Below, piece by piece: positions 1 to 11,138 of a stretch of DNA of 64,000 nt (position 1 is the first letter of the stretch; every line of letters starts with the position of its first letter). Origin of the DNA: Ampullaceana balthica (lineage: Eukaryota; Mollusca; Gastropoda; Lymnaeidae); contig CALYLW010000489.1 in assembly GCA_944989445.1 (NCBI GenBank), positions 420,646 to 484,645 on the forward strand, written 5' to 3'. The translations under genes were made by a program, and so were the position numbers. The notes beneath the pieces are model-generated. The model was not told the origin of the DNA, ran no database searches, and worked only from the letters and a program-made list of their open reading frames with translations.

Positions 1-668
1 AAGGTAAACACAACCCCTTTCCCACAAATAGTTGTGTCCCTTTACAACACAGTATTAGTATCAGAGATTCTTAAAATAACAAAAGTCACGTGACTTAAAA
101 AAATGAAAATGTGAATTTTTCTCAAAATTAATTGAACACCAACTAAGAATTTGATAAAAGAAATAAAATAACTATCTTAAAACCTCAGAAAGATTCTACA
201 GCAAAAAAATAAAACCCCATATTGGATATAAATTATCCTGATATAACTAATGATATTGAACTGAAAAATCAAGAGGCTGAAGTAGTAGGACAACGTGGCA
301 ATGTTCTGCTGGTAAACTTAATTGATTATACACATTTGAAAGCCGCCCATGTTGTTGAAGCGAAAATTACTGTACCCGATCATTTTCAAACATGAGCCAA
401 TCGAAAGCCCAGGATGGAAAATGTTGTCAGCGTCAAATTCCTCATTGTTAATTAGCTTTTAAAAATGAAAAACATTAAAATAAAACTTAATGAAAAAAAG
501 GTTTTTGCAAATGAAAGGAATGATAAATTGAATGAAAAGAATAGACTATTAAAAATACGTTGTTGTAAAAGAAAACTAAATAAATTAGCAAAACGTTCTT
601 GTTAGAATGTTTGACAATATTAAATCATGACAAAATAGAATTTGGCTTGTCGAGGTTACAGAGAGGAC
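1..668. other. AT-rich intergenic sequence, no feature recognised
   Basis: No exon with plausible splice sites, no RNA gene and no tandem array is visible. Short open stretches are not protein-like. Confidence 0.5.
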
Positions 669-746
669 AATACTAATGCAATTAAAGGGGACGCGGTGGT
701 CGAGTGGAATACTAATGCAATTAAAGGGGACGCGGTGGTCGAGTGG
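669..746 (+). repeat. Tandem duplication of SINE head plus flank (39 bp x2)
   Basis: Bases 669-707 are repeated exactly at 708-746. The unit is about 18 bases of flank plus the first ~21 bases of the SINE, including most of its A box. It looks like a local duplication at the SINE 5' junction, made at or after insertion. Confidence 0.85.
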
Positions 747-1014
747 CAGCGCACTGGACTGTCATACCGATGGTCACGGGTTCGAATCCGTGTGAAGGCA
801 AGAGTTTGTTCCCGGAGCCTAGGGCGTCCCTGAGTCACCCCGCTCCGAATGGGTACCTAACACTTGTAGTGTTAGGCGGCTGGGTAATGCGTGGAACCCA
901 CAAAGCCGTGGCCTGTGAATGCTGCATCACTTGCCAACAGATCATCTGTCATGGTCTGTGGACGCAACTATCTTCTGCATAGAAGGAGCGTCTGTATAGA
1001 TAAGATAAGATAAG
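726..1014 (+). mobile_element. tRNA-derived SINE
   Basis: The 5' part resembles a tRNA: an A-box-like TGGTCGAGTGG near 737 and a perfect B box GGTTCGAATCC near 780, which together form an internal pol III promoter. An anticodon-loop-like CTGTCAT lies between them. A ~190 bp tRNA-unrelated body follows, ending in a GATAA repeat tail (999-1014). A body and tail after the tRNA-like head identify a SINE rather than a working tRNA gene. No clear target-site duplication was found. Confidence 0.82.
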
Positions 1015-1746
1015 AAAGGCAATCCTCTAGGAGTGATGCATCTGGTACTAAACACGAAATATTAAAAATAAATCTACTTCCGACATTCCTGAAAAGATAT
1101 TAAACAAATGATGGTATGAAGATGTTTGAACGCAGAGGCCCAACGTCTGTTAATAATTATTCAGGGCTGGAAATTATACAGGAGCTCAAGAAAGCTCAAA
1201 GAAATCAATCTCTTTGTCTTGTATGTACTATGCTCAATCAGATCATGAAACCTGATTTCTTTACGTGCTGCTCCAAATGAAACGAAAATTTTTTTGTACT
1301 TTAAAAATGCTTTGCAGTTGCTTGCTACTCACAGAGAAACTAATGTGGAATGCATAAAGGATGATTTGACGTTTGCTAAACTTTCAGGTGGAACTTTATA
1401 ATTTGTATTGAACCTTCCAGTTAAAGAACAAGAAAGCAAATTATTGGCGATCAAAGCGATATGTAGCCATGTTATGTAGAAAAACACTTGAGAGAAAGAT
1501 GTATTCTTCATAAGATGAGGATACTGTAGAAATTCATGCGAGGCTCTAGCAGATGTGGAATTCGGAAAACAAATATGATTTTCTTTCACCAGTTAAACTA
1601 CTGGAATTTTGAAATTTTGCCCTCAAATCAGAGTAAGTAAGTACATGACATTGTCAAGCAAGGACTCATTTACCTCAAGGGTGAAAATTGAATTAATTTA
1701 CTTATCAACACTGTCATTTCTATTGGTCCATCACTTTAAGATCTAT
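1015..1746. other. Intergenic sequence, no gene recognised
   Basis: 1150-1600 reads in several short open pieces broken by stops and may be a very old transposon relic, but I recognise no family. Confidence 0.35.
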
Positions 1747-1843
1747 CCACCTAATGTAACGGTGTCTTTCTATAACGATCTTTTTCCACCTAATGTAACG
1801 GTGTCCTCCTGTAATGATATTTTTCCACCTAATGTAACGGTGT
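1747..1843. repeat. 39-bp minisatellite, ~2.5 copies
   Basis: The core CCACCTAATGTAACGGTGT recurs at 1747, 1786 and 1825, with a variable linker between cores. Confidence 0.85.
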
Positions 1844-2605
1844 AATCTTGCAGCGCCCTTGCTTTCTTCCACGGATAAATCTCAGTTTCGTCGACTTAGC
1901 ATGACCACACGATTTTGAGCTTGAGTTTGAGTTCTTGTCCAATTTGTTTGAGAATCTTTCCTCAATGCGTTACACAAAATAATCTTTGTGTCAGATTTTA
2001 ATATACGCTACCAGTGTCTGCTGGGTCAGCAAACTACTACCTTCACCACCCCGGTCGTCAATTGAGTTGGATCTATGACCCTTGACCCCCACCGTCACAC
2101 GCCACTTGTTTCGACCTTTAAAGATGTTATTGGATGCACCCACCCCGTACATCTCCACTCTCCGAACTTGGACCACAGAAAACAGACTCTAAGTTTAGCT
2201 GCGACTTGTTTGTCAAGGAATTCAAGGTCATCAGATCATGACGATTTTGTTACTGAATTCCACAGCTGTGTGGTAATAATTCATCATGCAAGTTACTGTA
2301 ACGATTCTCTTGTATGCCTCGCCACTTCAAGCCACCAGAGCGGGGTGAGAATTCTAAATTCTTTCTGAAAATGTTTTGTATAGCAATTAACAAAGAGAAG
2401 ACATTTTTTGAAATGAATCAAGCTAAATATTTTCGCATTTTGATTCGCATGTCGAAATTGTTGAGTGAGTTGTCATATAGATTGTTGGAGAGAGTTGTCA
2501 AATAATGAGTGTGAGAGAGTTGTCATTTAATGAGTGTGAGAAGGAGGGTACACACCAAACTCACATTTTATATCGTCATGTTATATGTATGATTTCTAGA
2601 TGAGT
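1844..2605. other. Intergenic sequence with a short imperfect repeat
   Basis: Only a short degenerate repeat of GAGAGTTGTCA-type motifs (about 2466-2545) is visible. No gene is recognised. Confidence 0.4.
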
Positions 2606-2845
2606 TTTGTCTGTTGTCTGTTGTCTTTTGTCTGTTGTGCAGTGTCTGTTGTCTGTTGTCTGTTGTGCAGTGTCTGTTGTCTGTTGTGCAGTGTCTGTTG
2701 TCTTTTGTGCAGTGTCTGTTGTCTGTTGTGCAGTGTCTGTTGTCTGTTGTGCAGAGTCTGTTGTCTGTTGTGCAGTGTCTGTTGTCTGTTGTGCAGTGTC
2801 TGTTGTCTGGTGTGCAGTGTCTGTTGTCTGTTGTGCAGTGTTTCC
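2606..2845. repeat. 21-bp minisatellite (GTGCAGTGTCTGTTGTCTGTT)
   Basis: About 11 near-perfect 21-bp units with single-base variants. Because 21 is a multiple of three, several frames stay open; the open frames are by-products of the repeat. Confidence 0.93.
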
Positions 2846-3570
2846 TCTTTGACTTAGTCCAAATCTCAATTCGTGATGAATTTTTTAAAATATTTTTATT
2901 TTTAAGTCAACTTTTTTCTTAGTCCAATTGGTTTTTATATTAATTTTTTATATCGATCTTGATGTATTCGTTGGACTGGCAACTTTAAGACGAGAAACTC
3001 TGGACGGGAAACTCTGGACGGGGAAACTGTAGACGGGAAATATCTTTTTAAACAGTTTTAAGAATATGTCAATCAAAGTCGAGTCTACAAGATGTTTATT
3101 TAAAGTAGAAAATAATTCAAAAATGTTCCCAAAATGCCTGACGCCTGGGAAATGAAGATAAATTGGACTTTTTGCCAACTCTATGGAATTAAATGTAGAC
3201 TGGAGTAAATTATTATTGTTGTGTTTATGTTTTTTTACCACGTTTTTATTAACTTGCTTACGTGTCTGTCTGCATGTCCGCAATTTTTCAAATTTGCCAA
3301 CGTAAAGTTACACCACTTTTGATGGTCCTAGAGAGCTCAAAATTTTACAACAGATAGATCTTGGGTGACAATACATTTTATCAAAATTTCAGATCGATCG
3401 AATGTACCGCAATTAAATTATTGCATTTATTAGTTTATCTCTATGCAAGCATCTGTATCCTCTGCTGTATTTCAATTTCACGTGCCGTGTTCACTCCGTG
3501 ACCTCATCGTCGTTGGGCGGGCGCTGATGAAGTATTTGATAAAATAAATAGAGGTAAAAAAGTTTTAAAA
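2846..3570. other. Intergenic, with decayed fragment of the 0.5-kb repeat
   Basis: 3360-3545 resembles the 3' half of the repeat at 3571-5660: a TTTCAGATCGATCGAATGTA-like segment followed by a GGGCGGGCG segment. The rest is unrecognised. Confidence 0.5.
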
Positions 3571-5660
3571 TAAAACAAACCCGTAAAAACAAAGTGTGTG
3601 TCTATAAATCCCTTATATATGAGACATAACAAAAAGTATTGATTATTTTCAAACGCGACAAACATTTACAGAGTAAATATGTCTTAACTTCCCTTTGCTT
3701 TATAACCCCTGGGGGCGGGTGGGAGAGGGGAAAGGTCTGGTCACCGATCGCTGGACCGAGCTCAGCGTGACACGTAAAATGTAAACAAAAGCACGCCGGT
3801 ACACCTGGATAAAACTCGAGATGTGTTCACCGGTGGCTGGCATGAAGTCAAGTGACCCGTAAAATGTAAACAATAACGACTTCTACCTATAATTTTATAT
3901 AGATAAACTAAAAATGCATTAATTTAATTACGCTACGTTTGATCGATCTGAAATTTTGATACGATGCATTGTTAGGTGACACGGGTCCGTGTGCCAAATT
4001 TCAGCTCGATGGCATTACGGGAAGTGGGTCATTTTTACTTTTGTTTTTCACCCGCCCGACGGCGGTGAAGTTAATATAAGGGATTTAAGAAAACATACCA
4101 GTAAAAACAAAGTTTTTGACTATAAATCCCTTATATATGAGACATAACTAACAGTATTGATTATTTTCAAACGTGACAAACATTTACAGCCTGAATCTGT
4201 CTTAACTTTCTTTTGCTTTATAACTCCTGGGGGCGGGTGGGAGAGGGGAAAGATCTGGTCACCTATCGCTGGACCGAGCTCAGCGTGACACGTAAAATGT
4301 AAACAAAAGCACGCCGGTACACCTGGTTAAAACTCGAGATGTGTTCACCGGTGGCTGGCATGAAGTCAAGTGACCGTAAAATGTAAACAATAGCGACTTC
4401 TACCTATAGTTTTATAAAGATAAACTAAAAATGCATTAATTTATTTACGGTACGTTCGATCGATCTGAAATTTTAAAACAATGCATTGTTAGGTGAGACG
4501 GGTTCGTGTGCCAAATTTCAGCTCGATGGCATCACGGGAAGTGGTTAATTTTTTACTTTTGTTTTTCCGCCCGCCCAAGACAGAGAGAGATGATGACAGA
4601 CAGACAGAGACGCCGGTGAAGTTAATATAAGGGATTTAATAAAACAAACCCGTAAAAACAAAGTTTTTTACTATAAATCCCTTATATTTGAGTCATAATT
4701 AAAAGTATTGATTATGTTCCAACGTCACAAATATTTACAGACTGACACCGAGTGATGTCCCCTGTCTTTTAACGGGGGATGGGACGTGAGGGGGTGTCGG
4801 CACAATGGTCGACGTCTAAGCGTCAACTATAACATTCACGTGGGAAAAAAACAATAACAAACAGTGAATTTGAATTACATACCTCATATAAGGATAAACT
4901 AAAAATGCATTAATTTAATTACGGTACGATCGATCGATCTGAAATTTTGATACGATGCATTGTTAGGTGAGACGGGCCCGTGGGCTAAATTTCAGCTCGA
5001 TCGGATCACGGTAAGCGGGTCATTTTTGATTTTTGTTTTTCCGCCCGCCCGCCCAAGACAGACAGAGATGACGACAGAGACGCCGGTGAAGTTAATATAA
5101 GGGATTTAATAAAACAAACCCGTAAAAACAAAGTTTTTGACTATAAATCCCTTATATATGAGACATAACTAACAGTATTGATTATTTTCAAACATTTACA
5201 GACTGAATCTGTCTTAACTCAAGTTTGCTTCATAACCCTGGGGGGCGGGGGGAGGGGTGGGTGGGAGGGGGAGAGGGGAAAAGTCTGGTCACCGATTCGC
5301 TTGACCGAGCTCAGCGTGACACGTAAAATGTAAACAAAAGCACCCCGTCGCTTCGATGGGTCGCCTCAATGCGTCAACTCAAACTTTCACGTGGGAAAAA
5401 AACAATAACAAACCGTGAATTTGAATTACATACCTCATATAAGGATAAACTAAAAATGCATTAATTTAATTACGGTACGTTCGATCGATTTGAAATTTTG
5501 ATACGATGCATTGTTATGTCAGACGGGTCAGTGTGCCAAATTTCAGCTCGATCGAATCACGGGAAGTGGGTCATTTTCGACTTTAGTTTTTCCGCCCGCC
5601 CGCCCATGAGATGGTGAGATGACGACAGAGACGGCCGCGAAGTTATTATAAGGGATTAAA
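3571..5660 (+). mobile_element. Four head-to-tail units of a ~0.5-kb interspersed repeat (family R1)
   Basis: Each unit starts near ACCCGTAAAAACAAAG, then TATAAATCCCTTATAT, and ends with GAAGTTAATATAAGGGATTT. The two ends are inverted copies of each other (AAATCCCTTATAT / ATATAAGGGATTT), as in a MITE. Unit starts are at about 3602, 4121, 4672 and 5142 (spacings 519, 551 and 470 bp). Conserved internal blocks are a G-rich tract, a CGATCGATCTGAAATTTTGA block and a CCGCCCGCCC block. More copies lie at 23568-24522 and 26868-27410, with reversed pieces at 9120-9910. It has no coding capacity. 'R1' is a local label, not the named retrotransposon. Confidence 0.8.
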
Positions 5661-5745
5661 AAATAAGTTTTTATTAGTGGACTAAAAAGAAGAAAATAAA
5701 TAAAAGTAAATAGGATTTTTAAAAACCACGTTTTTATAATTGGGA

Positions 5746-5983
5746 CTAAAAAATAAGAAAATAATTCAAAACTTGTAACTATAAGTACTTTCATTTAATA
5801 TGACTAAAACGTGGGGCGGGTGCTTATGAGGTTTTACATATGCAGTTCACTCATTCTCTCACTTATAGATCTCTCTTTTGCCTTCTAAATTATAAATCTT
5901 TAACTTTTTTACCAAACACCCGCCCCACGTTTTAAATTAAAGTACTTGAAGTTATAAGTTTTAAATTATTTTCTTCTTTTTAG
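5746..5983. mobile_element. Palindromic (fold-back/MITE-like) element
   Basis: A left arm at 5746-5822 and a right arm at 5917-5983 are near-perfect inverted copies, beginning CTAAAAA and meeting at GTGGGGCGGGTG / CACCCGCCCCAC. A ~94-bp loop separates them. The transcript could form a long hairpin. No target duplication was identified. Confidence 0.8.
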
Positions 5984-6147
5984 ACGTGGCCCCAAACAAT
6001 GACGGTGCACCAAATGAAGACGGTGCACCAAACAATGACGGTGCACCAAATGAAGACGGTGCACCAAGCAAAGATGGTGCACCAAACAAAGACGCACCAA
6101 ACAAAGACGGTAGGGAAGTTGAGACCGGCCAACATGGCTTTAATTAA
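5984..6147 (+). CDS. Possible terminal exon encoding an Asx/Glu-rich 6-residue repeat
   Basis: A pyrimidine tract ending TTTTCTTCTTTTTAG at 5983 is followed by an open frame (phase: two bases, then GTG GCC CCA). It encodes about five copies of a six-residue repeat of the type APNEDG, then KDGREVETG, and stops at TAA (6145-6147). The 18-bp repeat keeps this acidic frame while the DNA varies. No upstream exon was found, and the apparent acceptor lies inside the right arm of the palindrome, so this may simply be a minisatellite. Confidence 0.25.
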
Positions 6148-6312
6148 ATTAGACCAAAATTTCACAGGTTTTATTTTCATTCACTTTTGAAATTATTTTT
6201 GCTAAGATTTATTTGGGAATTTGAAATTTAATTAACTTAAATTATGTTTTAATCTTAATCCATTTTGAAAGGAAATCTCTAGATTGATTTAGTTCACATT
6301 TTATCCTTTTAC

Positions 6313-6775
6313 TAGCTGACCCGCTGCGTAGCATACGCCGCTAATGATTTAGTGACGGGTGAAGACTTCCTGAAAGACACGGTTGTCAAAATGGGGTGGG
6401 TTTGGGCAAACGACTGTGAGTGAATGAAAAGAAGGGAAATCTGGAGAGACCCGCGGCGTATCACCCGTAAAAAAATGACGGAAATGTTCATGAAATCTAT
6501 TTATTTTGAAAAAATGCACTTTTTTAGGGCGCCTACGGCGCCCACATTTTTCAAAATCCCAACTAACTTGTCCTTGTTTGATCAATACGAAATATTAAAC
6601 TTTCTGAAATGTACACAAAGTATTTTATAACTTTTTACATTGTTCCCTTTTTACAAAATTAAAATATCAGCGAAAACAATGACGTCATATAATTTTTTTT
6701 TACAGCGCATATTTAATTTGCACACCTTTTGATGCATTGGTGCAGTAATTTGGTGCGCTGCTTTCTAAAATTAGT
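6313..6775 (+). repeat. Interspersed repeat family R2 (GGCGCCTACGGCGCCC type)
   Basis: Starts near ACTAGCTGACCCGCTGCG, contains GGGCGCCTACGGCGCCCAC, and ends with a block around CAGTAATTTGGTGCGCTGCTT. The same architecture recurs at 21308-22215 (two tandem copies) and, inverted, at 40140-40581. It is non-coding; the transposon class is not determined ('R2' is a local label). Confidence 0.7.
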
Positions 6776-7264
6776 ATCTGTTGAACATACGTGCAGCTTG
6801 TCTCGCAGGGTCCGACCACGAAGGGAATAGGGTTGATCATTTCTAAGACCGGAAAACGTCATAGCTCAAAGAGTAATGTTCTATCTTTAGATTACATTTT
6901 AGCGGAACAATGTTTTACAGCATAAATGAAGTCGAATCACTATGTTCTTAAAATTGTTAGCATAATAAAATTACGAAACTGTTTTTCCATTTTCAAGTAC
7001 AATTTTCTGTCTAAAATTAACTAAGAATTAACAAATAGCTGACAAAATACATCCTTCTGCATATACCTACATGTACACATTGACTCGTATCTTTTATTAA
7101 ATTTTTATGAAATCTGACCTTAAAAAAGATAAATATAGCCCCAATATTTCTATTAATAGCTCTCGCCATATTATGACCAGGCCTAATTAAAATAATTCTT
7201 TCAAATGCATGAATTGACAAAATTTAAAATTTTATACTTTTCAATAAAAACAAAAAAGCAAACA
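6776..7264. other. AT-rich intergenic sequence, no feature recognised
   Basis: No repeat, exon or RNA gene is visible. Confidence 0.4.
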
Positions 7265-7272
7265 GTTATTTG

Positions 7273-7424
7273 TAGGGCTGCAAAATTTAACGATTAATTA
7301 ATCGATTAGTCGTTAAAAATTTAACTATTAATTTTTCTAACGATTAATTGACCCATCACTGTTAATTAATCGTTAATGTTTCAAAAGTTAACTATTAAAT
7401 ATAAATTAATCGTTAACAGCCCTA
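7273..7424. mobile_element. hAT-type MITE, 152 bp, with perfect 8-bp TSD
   Basis: It begins TAGGGCTG and ends CAGCCCTA. The interior is rich in inverted AACGATTAATTAATCG motifs. It is flanked by identical 8-bp GTTATTTG direct repeats at 7265-7272 and 7425-7432. An 8-bp duplication with a short TIR containing AGGGCTG is typical of hAT. No coding capacity. Confidence 0.92.
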
Positions 7425-7493
7425 GTTATTTGTATTCCTTTGTTGACTGCCGCAAGGCTGATGAGACTGTATTGCCGCAGATGATGGATAGGA

Positions 7494-7594
7494 ACTGCAT
7501 GTGTATGTGTGTGTCTGTGTGTGAGATTGTTGTGAAGTCCATCTGATGTCCCACATATATAAAACAGACACACACAAACACACGTATGCACATA
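7494..7594. repeat. Imperfect TG/CA dinucleotide tracts
   Basis: Alternating TG (about 7498-7522) and CA (about 7565-7585) tracts. Confidence 0.7.
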
Positions 7595-7707
7595 ATACAC
7601 AAACATGGAGGTTTTCACCTGACCATGTTGTAAATAATTACATGGCATCAGAGTCGGCGAAATTAGTTCATCATTTTATTATGTGACAAAATTTAATATT
7701 ATGTTCT

Positions 7708-7970
7708 TGGCATATGCTGTTGTTTGGTATGTGCTGTTGTTGGTATGTGCTGTTGTTGGTATGTGCTGTTGTTGGTATGTGCTGTTGTTGGTATCTGATG
7801 TTGTTGGTATGTGCTGCTGTTGTATGTGCTGTTGTTGGTATCTGATGTTGTTGGTATGTGCTGTTGTTGGTATGTGCTGTTGTTGGCATGTGCTGTTGTT
7901 GGTATGTGCTGTTGTTGGTATGTGCTGTTCTTGGTATGTGCTGTTCTTGGTATGTACTGTTCTTGATACA
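7708..7970. repeat. 15-bp minisatellite (GTTGTTGGTATGTGC-like)
   Basis: About 17 units of TGCTGTTGTTGGTAT with substitutions. Open frames on both strands derive from the repeat. Confidence 0.92.
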
Positions 7971-8392
7971 GTTCTTGAATTCCAGACTCGGTTCTGTTCT
8001 TGCTTATTCATACTTTGTATGAGTCTTGCAACTATATTTGTTGAAACCATTCATTCGATCAATTCCACTCACAGCTTAAAACAAACTAGGACCGAGTATC
8101 ATTGCCTGACCTCCAGTGACTAGTCTGGCAGCACAACCGTGTAAGGCAGTTTCTTTGTGGCGCATGCAGATTGACAATAATAGTAATTACAGCACTAAGA
8201 GCTCAGGATATGTTTTTGCCAGAAGTAGCAGAGGTTCAAGGTCACCATCACCCCACGTGACCTCAACATGCCGCCATATTCCTGTCAACATGAAATTTTC
8301 TAAAATCATTAAAAAGTTGGAGCTAAGCTCTTGGCATGGTTATGACCGAAAAGAAGATAAAAATATTTTCTAAACTGATATTTAACGCAATC
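7971..8392. other. Intergenic sequence, no gene recognised
   Basis: Nothing supported beyond unremarkable single-copy-looking sequence. Confidence 0.4.
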
Positions 8393-8580
8393 AGGGCCGC
8401 CGCTAGAATTGTTAGGGCCCCTGACAACTGGGTACGTGTGGGCCCTCTGGGCTCCACCTCGTGTCTGAAGCCTTTCCCCAGGTCTCCATAAGCCAAAAAC
8501 CTTGAAATGTGTATACAAAATGACCGAAATATAGCTTATCTGACAGCAACAATGCTGGCTGCATTTATGAATTGATGTAT
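8393..8580 (+). mobile_element. 5' end of a decayed hAT-like element
   Basis: Begins CAGGGCCGCCGCTAG, followed by ~170 bp that match 18178-18360 in content and order (GGGCCC blocks, a CAGGTC block, a GACAGC.ACAATGCTG block). No right end is recognisable. Confidence 0.6.
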
Positions 8581-8690
8581 CAAAATTTCAGATCGATCGC
8601 ATGTACTGTAATTAAATTAATGAATTTTTAGATTATCTTTATTTATCTCTATAAAATCGGCATCCTTCCGTCTCGCGAGACGATGGTGCA

Positions 8691-9085
8691 TCACTGTTGA
8701 GTTGGGTTGCATTTCCTCGAGTGGCTGTGCAGTCCTATCCTTGAGTGACAGTCTTTACCACAGCTTTTACACACGGATTCTGTGCTACCAAATGTTTTGG
8801 CCTTTCTCCTAGCTCTTCTTTCTGTAGCCTCCTCCATCCTACGCTCCTCGGCTACTATGACGCCCTCTTTGACAACTGTGCGCCACGTAGATCGGTCTTC
8901 TGCCTTACACTCCCAGTCGCGTGTGCGTATTCTGACTGCTTTCATGTCCCTTTGGCAGACATCTTTAAATCTCAGACATGGGCGACCTGTCTTCCTCTTT
9001 CCCAATGTCAGTTCTCCATATAGCAGATCCTTGGGGATTCGGCCAGGGCTCATTCTTTTAACATGTCCTAACTATCTCAGGCGTC
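8691..9085 (-). pseudogene. Non-LTR retrotransposon (LINE) ORF2, C-terminal fragment
   Basis: Reading 9085 to 8691 on the minus strand gives the typical end of a LINE ORF2: GHVKRM, then PKDLLYGEL, then GRPCLRFKDVC, AEDRSTWR, and a terminal CCHC-like knuckle (CKSCGKDC...H..H..KC). A stop codon replaces the tryptophan normally found just before LGHV. The reverse transcriptase core is absent, so this is a dead 5'-truncated copy. The clade is not assignable from this piece. Confidence 0.85.
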
Positions 9086-9119
9086 TTTCACTAAGGAAAT
9101 TTATCTCTATGTAACATGT

Positions 9120-9910
9120 TAATATTTTTGCTAGACTGTCGCGGTTCGTATTATATTAACAACCTTTCCCTGTCGCGCGGTAAGGTGCGTATTATATTGA
9201 CGACACTTTATAAAAAATATCGCCTATCGGTGCGCATTACATTTAAAATGTTTTACGACACATATCTAACTAAAATTTGTATTTTTGGATTGTCTTGCGC
9301 TACGTATTATAAAGAACATTTTTTTAGTTATGTCTTGTATATAAAGGATTTATAGTAAAAAAAACTTGGTTTTTACGGGTTTTAAATTAAACCCTTTATA
9401 TTTACTCGTGACGTCTGCTTGATTGATGCCTTAATGTTTTCCGAAAAACTTTGGATCGATTTTTAACCCAATTCCCCGTATGCTAGCGAGCTGAAATTTA
9501 GCAGACAGTCTCGTGCTGACGATAAAAATGATCTATAAAAATTTCAGACCGATCGAATGTACTGTAATAAAATTAATGAATTTTTGGATTATCTCTATTT
9601 ATCTCTATTTAGTATGTTAATTTTTGTGCTAGTGTCGCGGTGCGAATTATATTGAACAACCTTTCCTGTCGCGCAATAAGGTGCGTATTATTATTGACTA
9701 TACTTTTTTAAAAATATATTCCCGATTGGTGCGCATTATATTAAACATGTTTTACGAGACATAACTAAAATTTTGTATTTTTGGATTGTCTCGCGCTGCG
9801 TATTATAAATTATAATGAACATTCTTTTAGTTATGTCTCGTATATAAAGGATTTATAGTAAAAAACGTGGGTTTTTACGGGTTTTTATTTTATTTTGGAT
9901 CAATTTACAT
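9120..9910 (-). repeat. Decayed inverted copies of the 0.5-kb repeat R1
   Basis: Two related segments (9120-9400 and 9600-9910) each end, on the plus strand, with a block reading AGTTATGTCT..TATATAAAGGATTTATAG and a GTTTTTACGGGTTTT tract. This is the reverse complement of the R1 left end. They are more diverged than the 3571-5660 units. Confidence 0.65.
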
Positions 9911-10159
9911 TTTAAAAATATATTTCATAAAACTATTGAATATCAACAACAACAAAAGAAGTCTCCTGCCGTGTTCAAGGATCTAGAACAGTAGTTCCCA
10001 AACTTGTTTGTCCCACGGACCCCTTTTTATAGTCAAAACTTGGCCACGGACCCCCAGTGAAAAAAAACTACATAAATGCATGGTACAAAAATTACAAATC
10101 CAAAAAAAAAGGAATATTATTTTGAAGAAGTATTTAATGAAATTATAACTTTAAAATAA

Positions 10160-11110
10160 AATTTGAAACAATTAATGACTTTTGATGAACGTGATTAGAT
10201 TTCATGAATGTATTTATGTCGGACTCAATGTTTGTGAGTAGCAACCACAAATCCTCATGAGCACTAAATTTCAGTCGGTTTCTATTTTTTGCGATGGGAT
10301 TCATAACGGCATTGAAGTCTTTTTCTGCCAAATAGGAATACGGCAAAGCATTCAACAACTTCTAACCCATAATGCAGGATATAAAATTGGGATCTGTTTT
10401 TGTACTAGAATGTATGGGATACTAGTTCAAATATTTGTTTAAATCCCTCGTTTGTGGATATTTCAATAAGCTGCTCCTGTATAAGTATGCATTCTTCTGT
10501 ATTTGGGATCTAAGTTTGTGCGCTCGCAAAATGGTTGAACTGCCAGTCGGGAATATCCAAGTTAAGAATGAGTTCAACTCTTTGGTTCAGACTGCGTGAA
10601 GAGCCGTTAAATGTTGACAGTAAGCACGCAAGTCTTCATCTCTACTTTGCAATTTTGAAAGATTTGGAAGCTGAGAACATTCTCCTCTTCCTGAGTTTTG
10701 TTAGTAAAGAAACAGTTTTGCAACAAACGCAGATATTATGCTTTTAGTTTTGATTAAATTTAATTGGTCACCGTTTAGCTCATATTAGTTTTGCCAAATT
10801 AGGCAAAAAAATCAGTCATAAAGGATATGTAATTTTTAGAGTTAATTGTGTCGCAAATCATTGTCTTCGCTGTCAAAGAATTCCAACACGCAATCAAAGA
10901 GAGCATAAAATCGATTTAAATATGCACCATTTGATAACAACGACATTCTGTGTAAATAAGTAAACGATTATAGTCTTCATCAATTTCCAAACAATTTTGA
11001 GTAAGTAATCTCTCATTGAAGGTATTCCTTTTGAATTTTATTAACTGCTTTAATGACATAATCTAATGATCCATGCAAACTTTCAGTAAGTTTTTTGCGA
11101 ATAATCGATG
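10160..11110 (-). pseudogene. hAT transposase relic (ZBED/SCAND3-like)
   Basis: Minus-strand pieces in order: a segment ending GSLDYVIKAVNK-like just before the LINE insertion; a TECRCYQM..../WNSL block; YISFMTDFF; an RDEDLRAYCQHLTALHA block (about 10600-10650); and the dimerisation end PYSYLAEKDFNAV....KNRNRL (about 10230-10345). Several stops and frame changes separate the pieces. It cannot make a working transposase. Identification rests on block order and resemblance to animal hAT transposases. Confidence 0.75.
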
Positions 11111-11138
11111 TTGATGAGTGACACAATGTACTGAAAAT

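Noticed and set aside
726..800. Functional tRNA gene (Asp-like anticodon GUC)
   Set aside because: The tRNA-like part is followed by a SINE body and tail, and the acceptor stem does not pair convincingly.
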